Assembly: GCF_035046485.1 (NCBI RefSeq)
Contig: NC_085137.1
Location: 133,676,703 to 133,740,702 of the forward strand
Source: Aedes albopictus
Taxonomy: Eukaryota; Arthropoda; Insecta; Diptera; Culicidae
Length of the DNA: 64,000 bases
Reading direction: 5' to 3'
The notes beneath the pieces are model-generated. The model was not told the DNA's origin. It was given only the letters and a program-made list of their open reading frames with translations, and searched no databases. Positions 33,045 to 45,270 of this stretch are shown here, one piece after another. Both the position numbers and the translations under genes were made by a program. How positions within the stretch are numbered: position 1 is the first letter of the stretch; the number at the start of each line of letters is the position of its first letter.

Positions 33045-34688
33045 GCCGTCACAATGCACAATGGTCCACGAACCAGATTTATGAGGAAAGATGCATGCAG
33101 CGCCTTCAAATGATTTTTTAGACAAATATGGTCTTCTACAAAGTTGTTCCTAAAAATAAGGCCCTTTTTTCAATATACATGAAAATTAGGGTGGTCCATA
33201 TTTTCAAAGAAATTGGTAATCAAACTTTTTTATTTGCAAGAATAACTGTATACATTCTTCGGGAAAGTTGTAGATCTATCAATTTTTAGCAAGTTTCCTA
33301 AAGACACTTTTTATGTAGCTTCAAAATTGACCGATAAAGAGGCATTTTTCTGAATAAGCTTAGGGTGGTTCAAGAAAAACCGGTTTTCTGGCGTTAACTT
33401 TTTCAGTTTCGATTTTTCATCAAAGTCACCCAAGAAACACTTGTAGAGGATTTGAAGACGCGTCGTTTCGTGCGCTGAGATGATCGTTATCTCTTTTGGT
33501 TCAAAAGTTATAGGCATTTTTCGTAAAAAATCATAGTTTTTTAAAAAGGTGTTAAGACGGGTTGGGGCAAACATAAAAAATATCTTTTGCCCGCATTCAA
33601 AAGAAGAAATGTTGTTATAAAACATATCAAAAAATTAGAGGGGTGTTATTTTTGTAACTCAAGTGAAAAATACTTGAAAAGTGCCTATTTTTTCTAGAAA
33701 ATCATCAATATCTTTTGAACGGAATGACGTAGCAACATTTTCAGCGCACGAAAATGTGCGTTTTTTAAAGCTCTAAAACTGGTTCTTAGACAACTTTGAT
33801 GAGAAATTTGAAACAAAAAAGATATAGGGTTTAAACTGTTTTGACCAAATTTGGAGCATTTTCCCATAGTTTTCATAGGGTGACGCTAGAACAAATCGTT
33901 TTATTGCTTTATCTTTTTTGTTTCAAATTTCTCGTTAAAGTCGCCTAAGAACCACTTTTAGAGCTTCCAAAAACGCGCATTTTCGTGCGCTAAAAATGTT
34001 GCTACGTCATTCCGTTCAAAAGATATTGATGATTTTCTAGAAAAAATAGGCACTTTTCAAGTATTTTTCACTTGAGTTACAAAAATAACACCCCTCTAAT
34101 TTTTTGATATGTTTTATAACAACATTTCTTCTTTTGAATGCGGGCAAAAGATATTTTTTATGTTTGCCCCAACCCGTCTTAACACCTTTTTAAAAAACTA
34201 TGATTTTTTACGAAAAATGCCTATAACTTTTGAACCAAAAGAGATAACGATCATCTCAGCGCACGAAACGACGCGTCTTCAAATGCTCTACAAGTGTTTC
34301 TCGGGCGACTTTGATGAAAAATCGAAACTGAAAAAGTTATCGCCAGAAAATCGGTTTTTCTTGAACCACCCTAAGCTTATTCAGAAAAATACCTCTAGAT
34401 CGGTCAATTTTAAAGCTACATAAAAAGTGTCTTCAGGAAACTTGCTCAAAATTGATAGATCTACAACTTTCCCGAAGAATGTATACAGTTATTCTTGCAA
34501 ATAAAAAAGTTTGGTTACCAATTTCTTTAAAAATATGGACCACCCTAATTTTCATGTATATTGAAAAAATGGCCTTATTTTTAGGAAAAACTTTGTAGAA
34601 GACCATATTTGTCTAAAATATCATTTAAAGGCGCTGCATGCATCTTTCCTCGTAAATCTGATTCGTGGACCACTGTGCAATGGCTGCC
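33045..34688. mobile_element. 1.64-kb palindromic element
   Basis: The two arms are inverted copies about a centre near 33867, by eye ~93-95% identical. The ends read GCACAATGGTCCACGAA and the inverse of GCACAGTGGTCCACGAA. The mirrored 104-codon frames (33311-33625 minus, 34109-34423 plus) are non-recognised and probably not genes. No transposase. It lies inside the CCTGAAAC satellite. At 33014 a TTAAGGACA end like that of the 14041 MITE abuts it. Confidence 0.8.
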
Positions 34689-34869
34689 TTGCAAATACAG
34701 AAAGCATGGATCTCGTCATCCAAGCAACAAACAGAGCTAAAAAAGCAATGAGTACCCTTGCTCACTCGTGGTAAACATTGAGTAGCATTTTCGTTTTCGA
34801 ACATTTTGTGGATGACGAGATCGGTGCTCTCAAAAACGCGAGTCAAAAATGCACCTGGACGCGCTCTCA

Positions 34870-35190
34870 TTTCACCTTAAAATCCCTGATGCACCCTTGA
34901 AACCCCCTGAAAGCCCTTATAACGTTTATGAAACTACCTGAAATTTCGGGAAACGCCTTGAAGCACCCCACATACCCCTTCAACCGCCGTGAAATCCCAT
35001 AGAAACCCTCTGAAACACTTCTATAGTTCCACGAAACTTCCTAAAACGCTCCTGAAATCCATCTTAAACTCTTCAAATAACTCCGAAAGAGAAGAAGAAC
35101 TCCGTTAATCATTTGAATAAATTTTAAACACCACGACCATGAAAGCTCCTCTAAGAATCCCTGAAGCATTCCCGAAACCCTTAAAAGATC
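34870..35190. repeat. CCTGAAAC satellite, right of palindrome
   Basis: Units CCTTGAAACCCCCTGAAAGC and variants. A small further patch is at 35465-35540. Confidence 0.7.
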
Positions 35191-35803
35191 CCTTGGAAAT
35201 TTGGCAAAGTAATCCCAACAGGGTAATAAACCATAAAACGAGTTCTGCCTAGTTCAGATCAGATGTTACACCAACCATTGTCCATCACAGCTCAATTGTA
35301 ATAGAGGTTTGCGCAATGACTTTACGCAGACTCTACAGACGAGGGGTTTATCCTTTTCTTTGTATTCTATTCAATGCTGCTCAGAAAGAGAGACAGAGCT
35401 GAGATAGTTGCGTCCACTACCAGTGAGCTCTATAATATGGCGAGTATAAAAAAAAGTTAAAAAAAAACCTAAAACTCTCTTTAAACCCCCATAAGTAGTC
35501 CTGAAACCTCCCAAAACGCCCTGGAATTTCCATTACGAAAAGGAATCGAATTCGTTACTCGATAGCATCGTCTTACTGGATACCCGCGTGTCTACAGCTT
35601 TGGCTGAATGGGCTCTTTGTGTACAAGATGTTCTAGTTTGTCTAAAAAGTGTCAAAACACCACTTTTATTTTCTAATGAGAAGGTGGAACAACTTTGACA
35701 AAAACTGTGCCTACTTCAATATCATATATCATATATATCATTTCTTCGGCTCGAATCTGGTGGAGAAATTTACATGAAATTAAAAAAATAAATTTCCAAT
35801 ATA
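35191..35803. other. No gene recognised
   Basis: Apart from the small CCTGAAAC patch at 35465-35540, nothing is identifiable. Confidence 0.35.
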
Positions 35804-36740
35804 CAGTGTATCAAACAATTGTCCGTACAGCAATTTTTTGGTCAAAATGAATTTTAATTCAAATATTCATAACTTTTTTATATGTCAATAAACAACGCTG
35901 AAATTTTTACCAATCATGAATCATGTATTAAAGCTCCATTGGTAAAATTTTGGACGAGATCGGATAAGTTTTCTGAAAGTTATAGAACTTTTAGAAAAAC
36001 TTATAAGATTTTTGAACACATATTTAAAACTGAGATATAATCGGTATGTACTCGATGAAACTTTTTCATTTTTTTGTGTTACAGCTGATACCTAAGGCTT
36101 TCATATGCAGGTACTTTAGAGGTTTTATATTCACTACAAAAAATATGAAAAATGTGCTTATGCAGTTGACGATATTAAAAAAAATACCATATTTTGCACA
36201 TATAATCTGCCAAGCGTTTTCCACTAATAAAAGTACATTAACTGAATGAAAAATACATAGGACCTACTATTCATATGTAGTTGAGTAGGTCCTGTATAAA
36301 AATATTGCATTACGAGAGTTTAAAGACGCTGAAAACACTTGGCCCTTTTATTGATCAAAATATGATAAATTTCCAAATGGCACTCTGAACATATACAGAT
36401 TTTTCATATTTTTTGTAGTGAATATAAAATTTCAAACAAAGCTGCATATGAAAGTATAAGCTGTATCACAAAAAAATTGAAAAAGTTCAATCGAGTACAT
36501 ATTGAGATATAATGTTTTAAAAATATGTTCAAAAATCTTATAAGTTTTACTAAAAGTTCTATAACTTTCAGAAAACTGATTCTATTTCGCTTAAAATTTT
36601 ACCAATGGAGCTTTGATGTATGGTTCATGATTGATAAAAATTTCAGTGTATTTGATTGATGTATAAAAAAGTTATGATCATTTGAATGAAAAATTATTTT
36701 GACCAAAAAATTGCTGTACGCACAATTGTTTGATACACTG
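35804..36740. mobile_element. TA-flanked palindromic MITE (Tc1/mariner-like ends)
   Basis: It starts CAGTGTATCAAACAATTG and ends CAATTGTTTGATACACTG. TA dinucleotides at 35802-35803 and 36741-36742 flank it. Almost the whole 937 bp folds on itself (centre near 36272). No transposase. The CAGTG start and TA TSD are typical of mariner-type non-autonomous elements. Confidence 0.8.
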
Positions 36741-36827
36741 TATGTTTTAAAATATTTCCTTAAACTTGTACGTGGAATTCGCTGAAAGTTACTTCACCAA
36801 ATCTGCTTCAAAGCGAACATAGGACAT

Positions 36828-38082
36828 AGCATAGCATAGCATAGCATAGCATGAATACTTGCACAAATCTTGGATGGAGTTGCAAAGTTGAATATTTCCA
36901 TTGACATTGCTGATGTCGCTACTATCTACAATGTCATAGATTCACTCAGCTCCACACACCTGGCCAAGTCCTTGCAAGCATTTATAAATCCCTTCATCAA
37001 CTTAGAAAGAGCCCAGAACTGAAGCATCTTCCAATAGATGAAAGGATGTTGAAAATAGCGAATTTTCAACATATATGCAGTTATAAAGTAAATATACTGA
37101 AATAGAATTATTTATAAATGAATAATATTGGAAAAATCTCACCAATTGTTGTGGGGTTTTTGTGGTTCAATGCCGATCATCTAATTGTCTTGCTTAATGT
37201 TCTTCTCTGTAAAGAACAACACAATACTCAGCAAAGAACAACACAATACTGAACACTAAACACCCGCGCATCTATTGTTTTGATTTTCACTCGAGACAAT
37301 AGCGAACGCGATCGATTATGCTGCCATACTCACCCCTTACAGGAGTGATGCATGCACAGCAAAGAACAACACAATACTGAATACTAAACACCCGCGCATC
37401 TATTGTTTTGATTTTCACTCGAGACAATAGCGAACGCGATCGATTATGCTGCCATACTCACCCCTTACAGGAGTGATGCATGCACAGCAAAGAACAACAC
37501 AATACTGAATACTAAACACCCGCGCATCTATTGTTTTGATTTTCACTCGAGACAATAGCGAACGCGATCGATTATGCTGCCATACTCACCCCTTACAGGA
37601 GTGATGCATGCACAGCAAAGAACAACACAATACTGAATACTAAACACCCGCGCATCTATTGTTTTGATTTTCACTCGAGACAATAGCGAACGCGATCGAT
37701 TATGCTGCCATACTCACCCCTACAGGAGTGATGCATGCACAGCAAAGAACAACACAATACTGAATACTAAACACCCGCGCATCTATTGTTTTGATTTTCA
37801 CTCGAGACAATAGCGAACGCGATCGATTATGCTGCCATACTCACCCCTACAGGAGTGATGCATGCACAGCAAAGAACAACACAATACTAAACACTAAACA
37901 CTAAACACCCGCGCATCTATTGTTTTGATTTTCACTCGAGACAATAGCGAACACGATCGATTATGCTGCCATACTCACCCCTTACAGGAGCGATGCATGC
38001 ACAGCAAAGAACAACACAATACTAAACACTAAACACCCGCGCATCTATTGTTTTGATTTTCACTCGAGACAATAGCGAACGC
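36828..38082 (-). mobile_element. (ATGCT)n-tailed retroposon with 5' tandem monomers
   Basis: A 25-bp perfect direct repeat flanks it (36803-36827 and 38083-38107). On the minus strand the element starts inside a ~128-bp monomer, runs through about seven monomers, then a ~370-bp unique body, and ends in (ATGCT)n (36828-36850 on the plus strand). The body is nearly identical to the element at 43225-43573, which lacks the monomers. No long ORF. Long TSD and simple-repeat tail indicate target-primed insertion. Confidence 0.8.
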
Positions 38083-38084
38083 CT
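37230..38084. repeat. ~128-bp tandem monomers (seven copies)
   Basis: AGCAAAGAACAACACAATAC starts copies at 37230, 37358, 37486, 37614, 37741, 37868 and 38003. The last is cut after 82 bp exactly at the TSD. Spacings are 128, 128, 128, 127, 127 and 135. The copies are almost identical and each contains CACTCGAGACAATAGCG. Confidence 0.95.
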
Positions 38085-38107
38085 GCTTCAAAGCGAACAT
38101 AGGACAT

Positions 38108-39740
38108 GTGCTAAAAAAAATTTTCAGGAAATTTTTCATAAGTTTTTTTTTTCATGAGTAATAGCAAAAGTCTCTGCAGAAGATCGGCCAGGTCTTGAAA
38201 ATAAAAGAAAAATCCGGAACTTTTAAAACTCCATTTAGATTGTTGCCATAAATGTTTTCATCAATCACATCGGTATGTTTTACAGAAATTCAAAAATATT
38301 TTGTAATAGATTTGTTTTGTCGACATAACTAACTTTTGGATTCACTCAAACATTTCTCCAGACAGCTTTCTGCAATCGTCTTAAATATTTTAACCCTTGT
38401 AGGATGTTGGGGTCTATATGACCCAGACAGTCTCGCTGAACATGCACTACTCCATCGAGGTGCACCTAGCTTCACATCTTAGGAAGGTTAATACAGTTAT
38501 TGCAGGGAGCTGCTTTTTAACATATCTTCATGAATACCTCGCAATACCTCGCAAATACATATAGGAATTCTTTCCAGAAAAATTCGTCTGGTATTTTACA
38601 GAAATGTTCACCTTAAAACTAATCACAAGCTGCTTCAAGCAGTGTCATTAACTAAAAAAATGAAATAATTGATTGAGGAATGTGGCTCGAAACCTTTCAA
38701 AAATGTCTTAAAGCCCCGAGTCGAAATGTCATCGCCGTTCCACCAAACTGTATACTAGTCATTTATCAAGAAATCACTTTGAAAATTGCAGTAAATATCT
38801 TTAGAAACACCACCAGAATATTCCTCTGATGATGAAAACAGGTGTTTATAGCATTTCTATTGACTGATTTTTTTAACTGCCACTCAATAGAATGGCGAGC
38901 TCGTTCCATGATATCACTTTATTTATGGTTGTCATGATTTACCTTAATATTAGCTCTTTCTGTGAAATTTTACCTATTACAGTAGATTACAATTACAATT
39001 TTATCAAATTTATTAAAATTATCAAAACTTACGCAAACCATGTGGATTGTCACAAAGTTATCACATCGGAGTGAACATCCACGAACCTTTCCAAATATCT
39101 CTCTTCAGGTGACTTTTAATGGAAACGATCAACATGATTGCGAAATAAGTAAAGGTCCTACGGCATAGCAGCGTCTAATAATCTCACTTTCAACTTTAAA
39201 CTAAGTAATATCTTACCCACTGCACCAACTCCAATCCCCACATCCACTTGAATTCGCATCTTTCCGGTAAAGCTAGACTCGTCTTCTCGACAGTTCGCAA
39301 ATATATCCTAATTTATGTTAGAGCTGCAAAGCAACGATGATACTCCGAAAGATAGTGTGTGTGCTAATGATGCTCAAGAAAGTAATATCTAATCGTCTGT
39401 GCTGCAAAGCACCTATTCTAAGATCCAACCACTCAGCTCAGACTCAACGAATGAGAGAGTAGAGATAAGTTTCTGAGTCTAGAAGAAAACAACATCAGCG
39501 GTGGGCCAGGAAAAATGAATCATAGCACTGAACTTGATAAACTTACTCCACTGCTATTTTTCGCACACCGACCATCGGGAATGATGGATAATCATGGGTA
39601 GACACGATTCGTTCGCCATACATAGCTGCTCTGTGTGTGAGAACCAAACGATTCGCAATGTGGAGTGGTTCAGGAATAGTAAATTGTGCTGAGATATTTA
39701 CTTTTTTTATTCATAAATTTAACATCTAATTTCAATACTT
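38108..39740. other. No gene recognised
   Basis: AT-rich, one 60-codon open frame (38892-39074), no repeats that I could define. Confidence 0.35.
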
Positions 39741-40669
39741 TATAGACTGTTTCAGAAATTATAAATACACTTTGTTTATTAAATTAAACGAACTGTTCTA
39801 ATGATTTTTACCAACTTCTTTCAGAGTATAGCATATTGTACTCCATATTTTCATGTTTCCTTTCAATTGTCTTGATATTTTAAAGAACAGTCGAGTTCTC
39901 TAACAAATAACTGAATTTTTCAAATTTGCATTTGCACAAAGGTGTTTTTTAATGATTTCAACATTATTTATCACTTAATACCAAAAATTATCTAAATTTT
40001 TATCACATTCGCTTTCTCAACAAGTTGTCTAAGGAATGCCTTGATCAAAATTTGGGAAAAATCGATAAAGGCATTTCCACAGCATTTTTTCGGAGATCAA
40101 GTTTCTTATTTTTTAAAGTTTTCTACGGAACATAAGAACTACCACGCAGTTTCTTAGCTTTCCTGAACGCATTTAATCTAAACAAACTTATTTTTTCTGC
40201 TCATTCGATCCTTCAGATGGCAAAGCTTGTCATATCATAAAAACGAATGCTGTAGCAGTAATTAAGACATTCGTTTGCTTAACTTTTGTTGCTACTGGTG
40301 TTGTTGAGAAATTTGAAATTGAGAAGGCCCGTAATGGTGGTTCTTGATTAAATATTCCAGTAAAAATTACTCTTATCAATCGAGAAATATCTTTTATTAT
40401 CGATACAGCAATTTTTATTGTGTTTGGAAAATAAATATTTTATCTGTGAGATTTTTTTCTTTTTGACTATGCTACATTTTTTGACCACTTTGTGCAACTT
40501 CAAATTTTAATCATCTAGTTTACAGAGCCAGAAATATCAACAAAATTGGTATTATTTGCTTCGTTACCATGTTTACTATAAGAGCTAGAAGAAACTTTTT
40601 TGGATATTGTGCTCAAATTGAAATGTTAGTTAATCGTTAGTGTATTTATAATTTCTGAAACAGTCTATA
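39741..40669. mobile_element. TIR element with TATAGACTG ends
   Basis: A ~29-bp block TATAGACTGTTTCAGAAATT... at 39741-39771 is exactly inverted at 40639-40669. The ~870-bp interior has no transposase ORF. TA at the ends is compatible with a mariner-like insertion. Confidence 0.7.
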
Positions 40670-40700
40670 TTGCTTATTCGCAGAATGTTTCCAACCATAA

Positions 40701-41231
40701 CTTACCATACCTTACCATGGCAGTTTGTCTCCAGTTCCGCACTCTGCGTAGGGTCCGCAGATCGTCCTCCACTTGGTCGACCCACGCTGCGCTCCACGTC
40801 TTCTTGTACCGGTCGGATGACTCTCGAGAACCATTTTAGTCGGGTTGCTATCCGACATCCTGATGACGTGACCCGCCCACCGTAGCCTCCCGATTTTCGC
40901 GGAATGGACGATGGTTGGTTCTCTCAGCAGCTGATGCAGCTCGTGGTTCATTCGCCTTCTCCAAGTCCCGTCTTCCATCTGCACTCCGCCGTAGATGGAG
41001 TTCGAAAACTCCAAGGGCGCGTTGGTCATCTGCACGTAGGGTCCATGTTTCGTGCCCATAGAGGACAACCGGTCTAATCAGCGTTTTGTAGATAGTTAAC
41101 TTCGTGTTACGGCGAACTTTATTCGATCGTAGAGTTTTGCGGAGTCCAAAGTAAGCACGATTTCCTGCCACAATGCGCCTCTGAATTTCTCTGCTGGTGT
41201 CCTTGTCGGTGGTCACCAGTGAGCCCAAGTA
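40701..41231 (-). pseudogene. RTE-like RT C-terminal part
   Basis: The minus strand reads YLGSLVTTDKD.SREIQRRI..GNRAYFGLRKTLRS, then TLIRPVVLYGHETWTLR. After a frame change comes RRRMNHELHQLL...RLRWAGHVIRMSD and TRRRGAQRG. This is the segment following the FADD box. It is cut at 41231 by the CACGGTG element within the YLGSL motif. The short GGTAA/GGTAT repeats at 40701-40721 look like the 3' tail. Confidence 0.8.
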
Positions 41232-41379
41232 CACGGTGTGTCTGGTAGAACAAAATTAATTTAAAAAAATCGGTATCGCTAAAACACCCACCAAACGAAA
41301 GCTGATGGTCCCCTCTTTCATTTGAGACTAAAATGAGAAAGTTCTATCGGCGGGTCTAGAACAATTTTTTTTTTCGAAT

Positions 41380-43200
41380 ATTACTATCTCTTAGACTTGT
41401 GTTTTTTTCTCTTTTAAACCTTGAGTGTAGCCAAATGGGCTGTATGAGGTCGCCCATTGCCTTTTTAAAAGAGTAAACGGGTCAAATCAATAATTGAATA
41501 TTTCCCTTACAAAATGTTACTTAAACATAAAGTACAAAAAAAATATTTAAGGCAGTTGAATTAGAATTTTTAGCAGTATTTGGACATATGTACACATAAA
41601 CTTCGCCTTTTATATATGTGGAAGTAGTTATTGCGGCTGCAATTTCCTTAGTTTTTACTGACAGTATATCATGATTTAAAAGATTCACGATCGAAGTAGG
41701 CCGAGTAATGTCAACAAAAATTAAACATACATCATTCCGGAAAACTGAAAGGTTTTTGATGATGCAATTTAAATCGTTCAAAAATATGAATAAAACGATC
41801 TAGAACTCCACACCAATTTAATCAACGTGAAAGTCTATCTTATATTCTTGTATGCCGTGGCTCGGATAGAATTATCACATGCCGGTATTTGTTCAATTTG
41901 TGCACCTTTATGGTACCTAAGACTTAAACATTTTTTGTTTATTTAGTCTATTGCAGTTAGGTATAGCTCCTTATTCTTAAAGAAACAACTACGACCAGAA
42001 ACCCCTAAGTGACGAGGAAAACCAAACCAAGGAGTACGTATTGTGTTTGAAGAAGTTTTGTCCGTAACAATTATCGAAAGCAGTTAATATTCACAGTTTT
42101 AGGTTTGTTTAGTTAAATTGTCTAATAACGGGTAGTTCGACATAAAAATTATATAAGTAACCGTATATCTTTGTAAACAGGTAGTCTTACTCAACTGACA
42201 AAAAGAGAATAATCAATACTACATGTCTAACGGTTGCACAATATATATGTACTAAGAACAATGTGATAATCTGTCGCTTACCAATGGTTTGATCTTCTGA
42301 TAGCATCATGGCATTATAGACGAGTTAGCAACTTTTCATTTAATTCTACAGCTTTATTGACATATACGCTTGTTTTACATTAAAGTATATATGTCTGATC
42401 ACATACATAATACAGACGGATTGGAAATGTCTTAACTTGTTCTTGTTTCTACTTGCAGGTTGTTGATATTATAACAACTTTTTCTGAAAGATATCAAAGA
42501 TAGCAGTTAGTACTACCCCACAAAAAAAGTTCGAACTTGCTCATATAAATTTATCTCATTCAATGGTGAGAATAGGGTAGCGAACTACTTGGGCAGCAGC
42601 CGGCATTTTGGGCACTCTTCACTATAAATCAGTCAATTCCAAACCAATTGACTTGAAATTTTGTACACGGCTAGATACTATACGTATTTATCTCATCGCG
42701 TTCCAAAAATTGTGTCAATTGGTTTAAAATTGGCTGAGTTATAGCAGAAAAATGCCCAAAATAGGACCCCTGCCAAGATGGTTCCACTTCCCTATACCCA
42801 TTAGATTTACTCTCTATGAGTTTAAATATTATTTGAATCCTTCTACATGGAGTTGCGACCCTTGTTTGTGAAATATGTAGTGCTGTAAGAACTACAACTT
42901 TTCATGAAGGGCAAACCTGGCAGGTCTAGCGCTACTACCGATGACGCAGAAAGAAATTGCTCGTTGCAGTTGTGTTCTAGATGCTACAGGGAGATGATCA
43001 AAGACAAGCAACTTGTTTGCACAAAAGCTGAAGTACATTGAAACTTGCTGAACATCATTCAGACTTCTCATAAAGTTGCTGCAATTGCTGAATATTTGCG
43101 GGCAAAACCCAGAGAACAGGATGATCAGATGAAGCTCTCAAATATTCATGAACTGCCATCCAGATGGAAACCGGCCAAGTGATCAGAACAGTAAACCGAT
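41380..43200. other. Interior of the CACGGTG element, nothing coding
   Basis: AT-rich with short frames only. I see no DDE-type signature on either strand. Confidence 0.4.
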
Positions 43201-43224
43201 TTTGTTCACCGATGATTTGTTTTT

Positions 43225-43573
43225 AGCATAGCATAGCATAGCATAGCATGAATACTTGCACAAATCTTGGATGGAGTTGCAAAGTTGAATATTTCCATTG
43301 ACATTGTTGATGTCGCTACTATCTACAATGTCATAGATTCACTCAGCTCCACAAACCTGGCCAAGTCCTTGCAAGCATTTATAAATCCCTTCATCAACTT
43401 AGAAAGAGCCCAGAACTGAAGCATCTTCCAATAGATGAAAGGATGTTGAAAATAGCAAATTTTCAACTTATATGCAGTTAAATATACTGAAGTAGAATTA
43501 TTTATAAATAAATAATATTGGAAAGATCTCACCAATTGTTGTGGGGTTTTTGTGATTCAATGCCGATCATCTC
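43225..43573 (-). mobile_element. (ATGCT)n-tailed retroposon, short copy
   Basis: A 22-bp direct repeat flanks it (43203-43224 and 43574-43595). It is almost identical to the body of the 36828-38082 element but begins, on the minus strand, just at AGATGATCGGCATTG without any 128-bp monomer. It is inserted in the CACGGTG element next to a SINE. Confidence 0.85.
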
Positions 43574-43603
43574 TGTTCACCGATGATTTGTTTTTGATAA
43601 CAA

Positions 43604-43968
43604 AAAGGGCCCATAAAGCCACAGCTGCAAAGGCGATGGTATCCAGCATAAACATACTGAGGATGACGGGCTCGATTCCCGGTCAGTCCAGCACCTTTTC
43701 GTGAAGAAAATTTCCTCGACTTTAATGAGCATGCAGCGTTTTCGTGCAAATCACACACTAAACACATAAAAAATGGTAATTGGCAAAAGAAGTTTTTAGT
43801 TAAAAACTGTGAAAGTGCTTGTAGGAGATAAAATAAGAAAATTTCAAACAAATCGAACAATTTAATTTATTCTTATTATATCTCCTACAGTGTTCATAGA
43901 ACAAGCTAAGAAGCAGGCTTTGTCCCTTAGGGACGTTACGCCAAGAAGAATAAGAAGAAGAAGAAGAT
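43604..43968 (+). mobile_element. tRNA-derived SINE with (GAA)n tail (Aedes type)
   Basis: The plus strand shows a pol III-like head with a B-box-like GGGCTCGATTCCCGG. A body with CTTTTCGTGAAGAAAATTTCC follows, then a 3' end GAAGCAGGCTTTGTCCCTTA and GGGACGTTACGCCAAGAAG. It finishes in AGAAGAAGAAGAAGA. I remember this as one of the commonest SINEs of Aedes aegypti. A 70-bp fold-back is inserted in it. Confidence 0.75.
43820..43889. repeat. 70-bp fold-back inserted in the SINE
   Basis: Begins TGTAGGAGATAAAATAAGAA and ends with its imperfect inverse TTCTTATTATATCTCCTACA. It interrupts the SINE between AAAGTGCT and a TGTTCATAGAAC-like continuation. Confidence 0.65.
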
Positions 43969-44594
43969 GAAAGAAAACATGTGCCTTGAGTACCAGACGC
44001 GCATTGAAATTGAGAAGCTGTTTGAAGAGAATATATGACGAAATCACACCCCGAAATTTCAAGAGCATAAATCTGAAGAACCAAATGACGGTATGTGCTG
44101 TGAAGTTGGTCGATTGGTGACCTGCTGGTATCAGTCAAATACGAGACCCTAAAGACGTACACGCATTTGTCATAGGATGCAAACATATTATTGAAATTCA
44201 AAGGAACAGTATATAACTCGATTTTATACTCACTGTTCTAGTACTTTCACCACACTGTCCACACAAACACAAAACTGTCATCTGCTGGATTTCCCATTCA
44301 CATGGGATCAATGCGTTTATGGGTAGAATAATAAACATAATATAAAAAATATATCGTCGGAAAATCATGCTTGTAATGGAAAAAACAGTGTTTTTTCATA
44401 AATGTGTTCTTCGAAAAAAAATAAAAAATATCATATTTTTTTCAAAAAAATAAATTGTTCTAGAACCGCCGATAGAACTTTCTCATTTAAGTCTCATATG
44501 AAAGGGGGGACCCTTAGCTTTCGTTTGGTGGGTGTCTTAGCGATACCGATTTTTTTAAATTAATGTTTTCCACCAGACACACCGTGAGTACACG

Positions 44595-44741
44595 AATTCT
44601 TCAACCGCCTCGATTTCATCACCGTCGATATAAATTCGGGTGGCGGGCGCGGTGATTCTTCCCTGGAGCCCTTTGCCATCATGTACTTTGTCTTCAACAT
44701 ATTAATGACTAATCCGATTCGCCTGGCTTCACTCTTTAGTC
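44595..44741 (-). pseudogene. RTE-like RT strip between two insertions
   Basis: The minus strand reads KSEARRIGLVINMLKTKYMM, the segment directly after the FADD box, joining the parts at 46466 and 41231. The hAT TSD (CTTTAGTC) forms its right edge and the CACGGTG element its left edge. Confidence 0.8.
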
Positions 44742-44800
44742 CAGTGGTTTTCAACCTTTTTCAGTCCGTGCACCCCTTTGGAATTTTTCCCGTACTTCAT

Positions 44801-44826
44801 TCCCCCCCCCCCCCCCCCCCCCCCCC
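44801..44826. repeat. Poly-C tract (26 C)
   Basis: Uninterrupted C run close to the left end of the hAT element, where related hAT ends are usually C-rich. Length may be unreliable in sequencing. Confidence 0.9.
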
Positions 44827-45004
44827 TTCATCGAACAGTTTCAAATCAATGAACTGTAGCATAACAGTTATAGATGAAACACTATTTAAAATTTTCTTAT
44901 GATGATTAAACTAATGAGCAAAAAAATTGTTTTCTGATTTCAAAATCAATGCAAAACTTGCACATGTACATTTATAACTGAAAATTTGATTTTTAGAGTT
45001 GGCG

Positions 45005-45246
45005 TTAAGGACAAGCTCGTTTGAATCCCACAGTGGCCGCCACAGTGGATGACATTTGCACTTACTCACGACTTATACAAATCTGAAAAAAACCAAAATC
45101 AGCACAACAGATCTTCTTATTTCAAACTTATGATGACTGAGTAAGAACAAAAACTTTCACTATAATTAGAAGTTTACATCTTGAGATTTGTGCAATTGAG
45201 GTTGTGGTGCATTGTTAAACTGGGATTCCAAGATGTTTGTCCTTAA
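45005..45246. mobile_element. TTAAGGACA MITE, copy 2
   Basis: Starts TTAAGGACAAGCTCGTTTGA and ends with the imperfect inverse GATGTTTGTCCTTAA. It is homologous over its length to 14041-14292. It is nested in the hAT element. Confidence 0.75.
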
Positions 45247-45270
45247 CAAAGCACTTCTCTGTTATCTTCG

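Larger units (their letters stand above)
41232..44586. mobile_element. 3.36-kb TIR element, CACGGTGTGTCTGG ends
   Basis: Left and right ends share an inverted ~145-bp TIR starting CACGGTGTGTCTGGT, by eye near 88% identical. AGTA is duplicated at 41228-41231 and 44587-44590. The empty site is given by the RTE reading frame (AGTACACGAATTC). The CAC start and 4-bp TSD would fit CMC/Chapaev-type elements, but no transposase is visible, so the superfamily is open. It carries two retroposons inside. Confidence 0.7.

Noticed and set aside
33311..34423. Two mirrored 104-codon ORFs in the palindrome
   Set aside because: Mirror copies of one AT-rich frame with no known domain. Differences look neutral.
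37230..38084. CRISPR-like array
   Set aside because: The repeats are 128 bp, contiguous and without spacers, so they are tandem monomers. The genome is eukaryotic.
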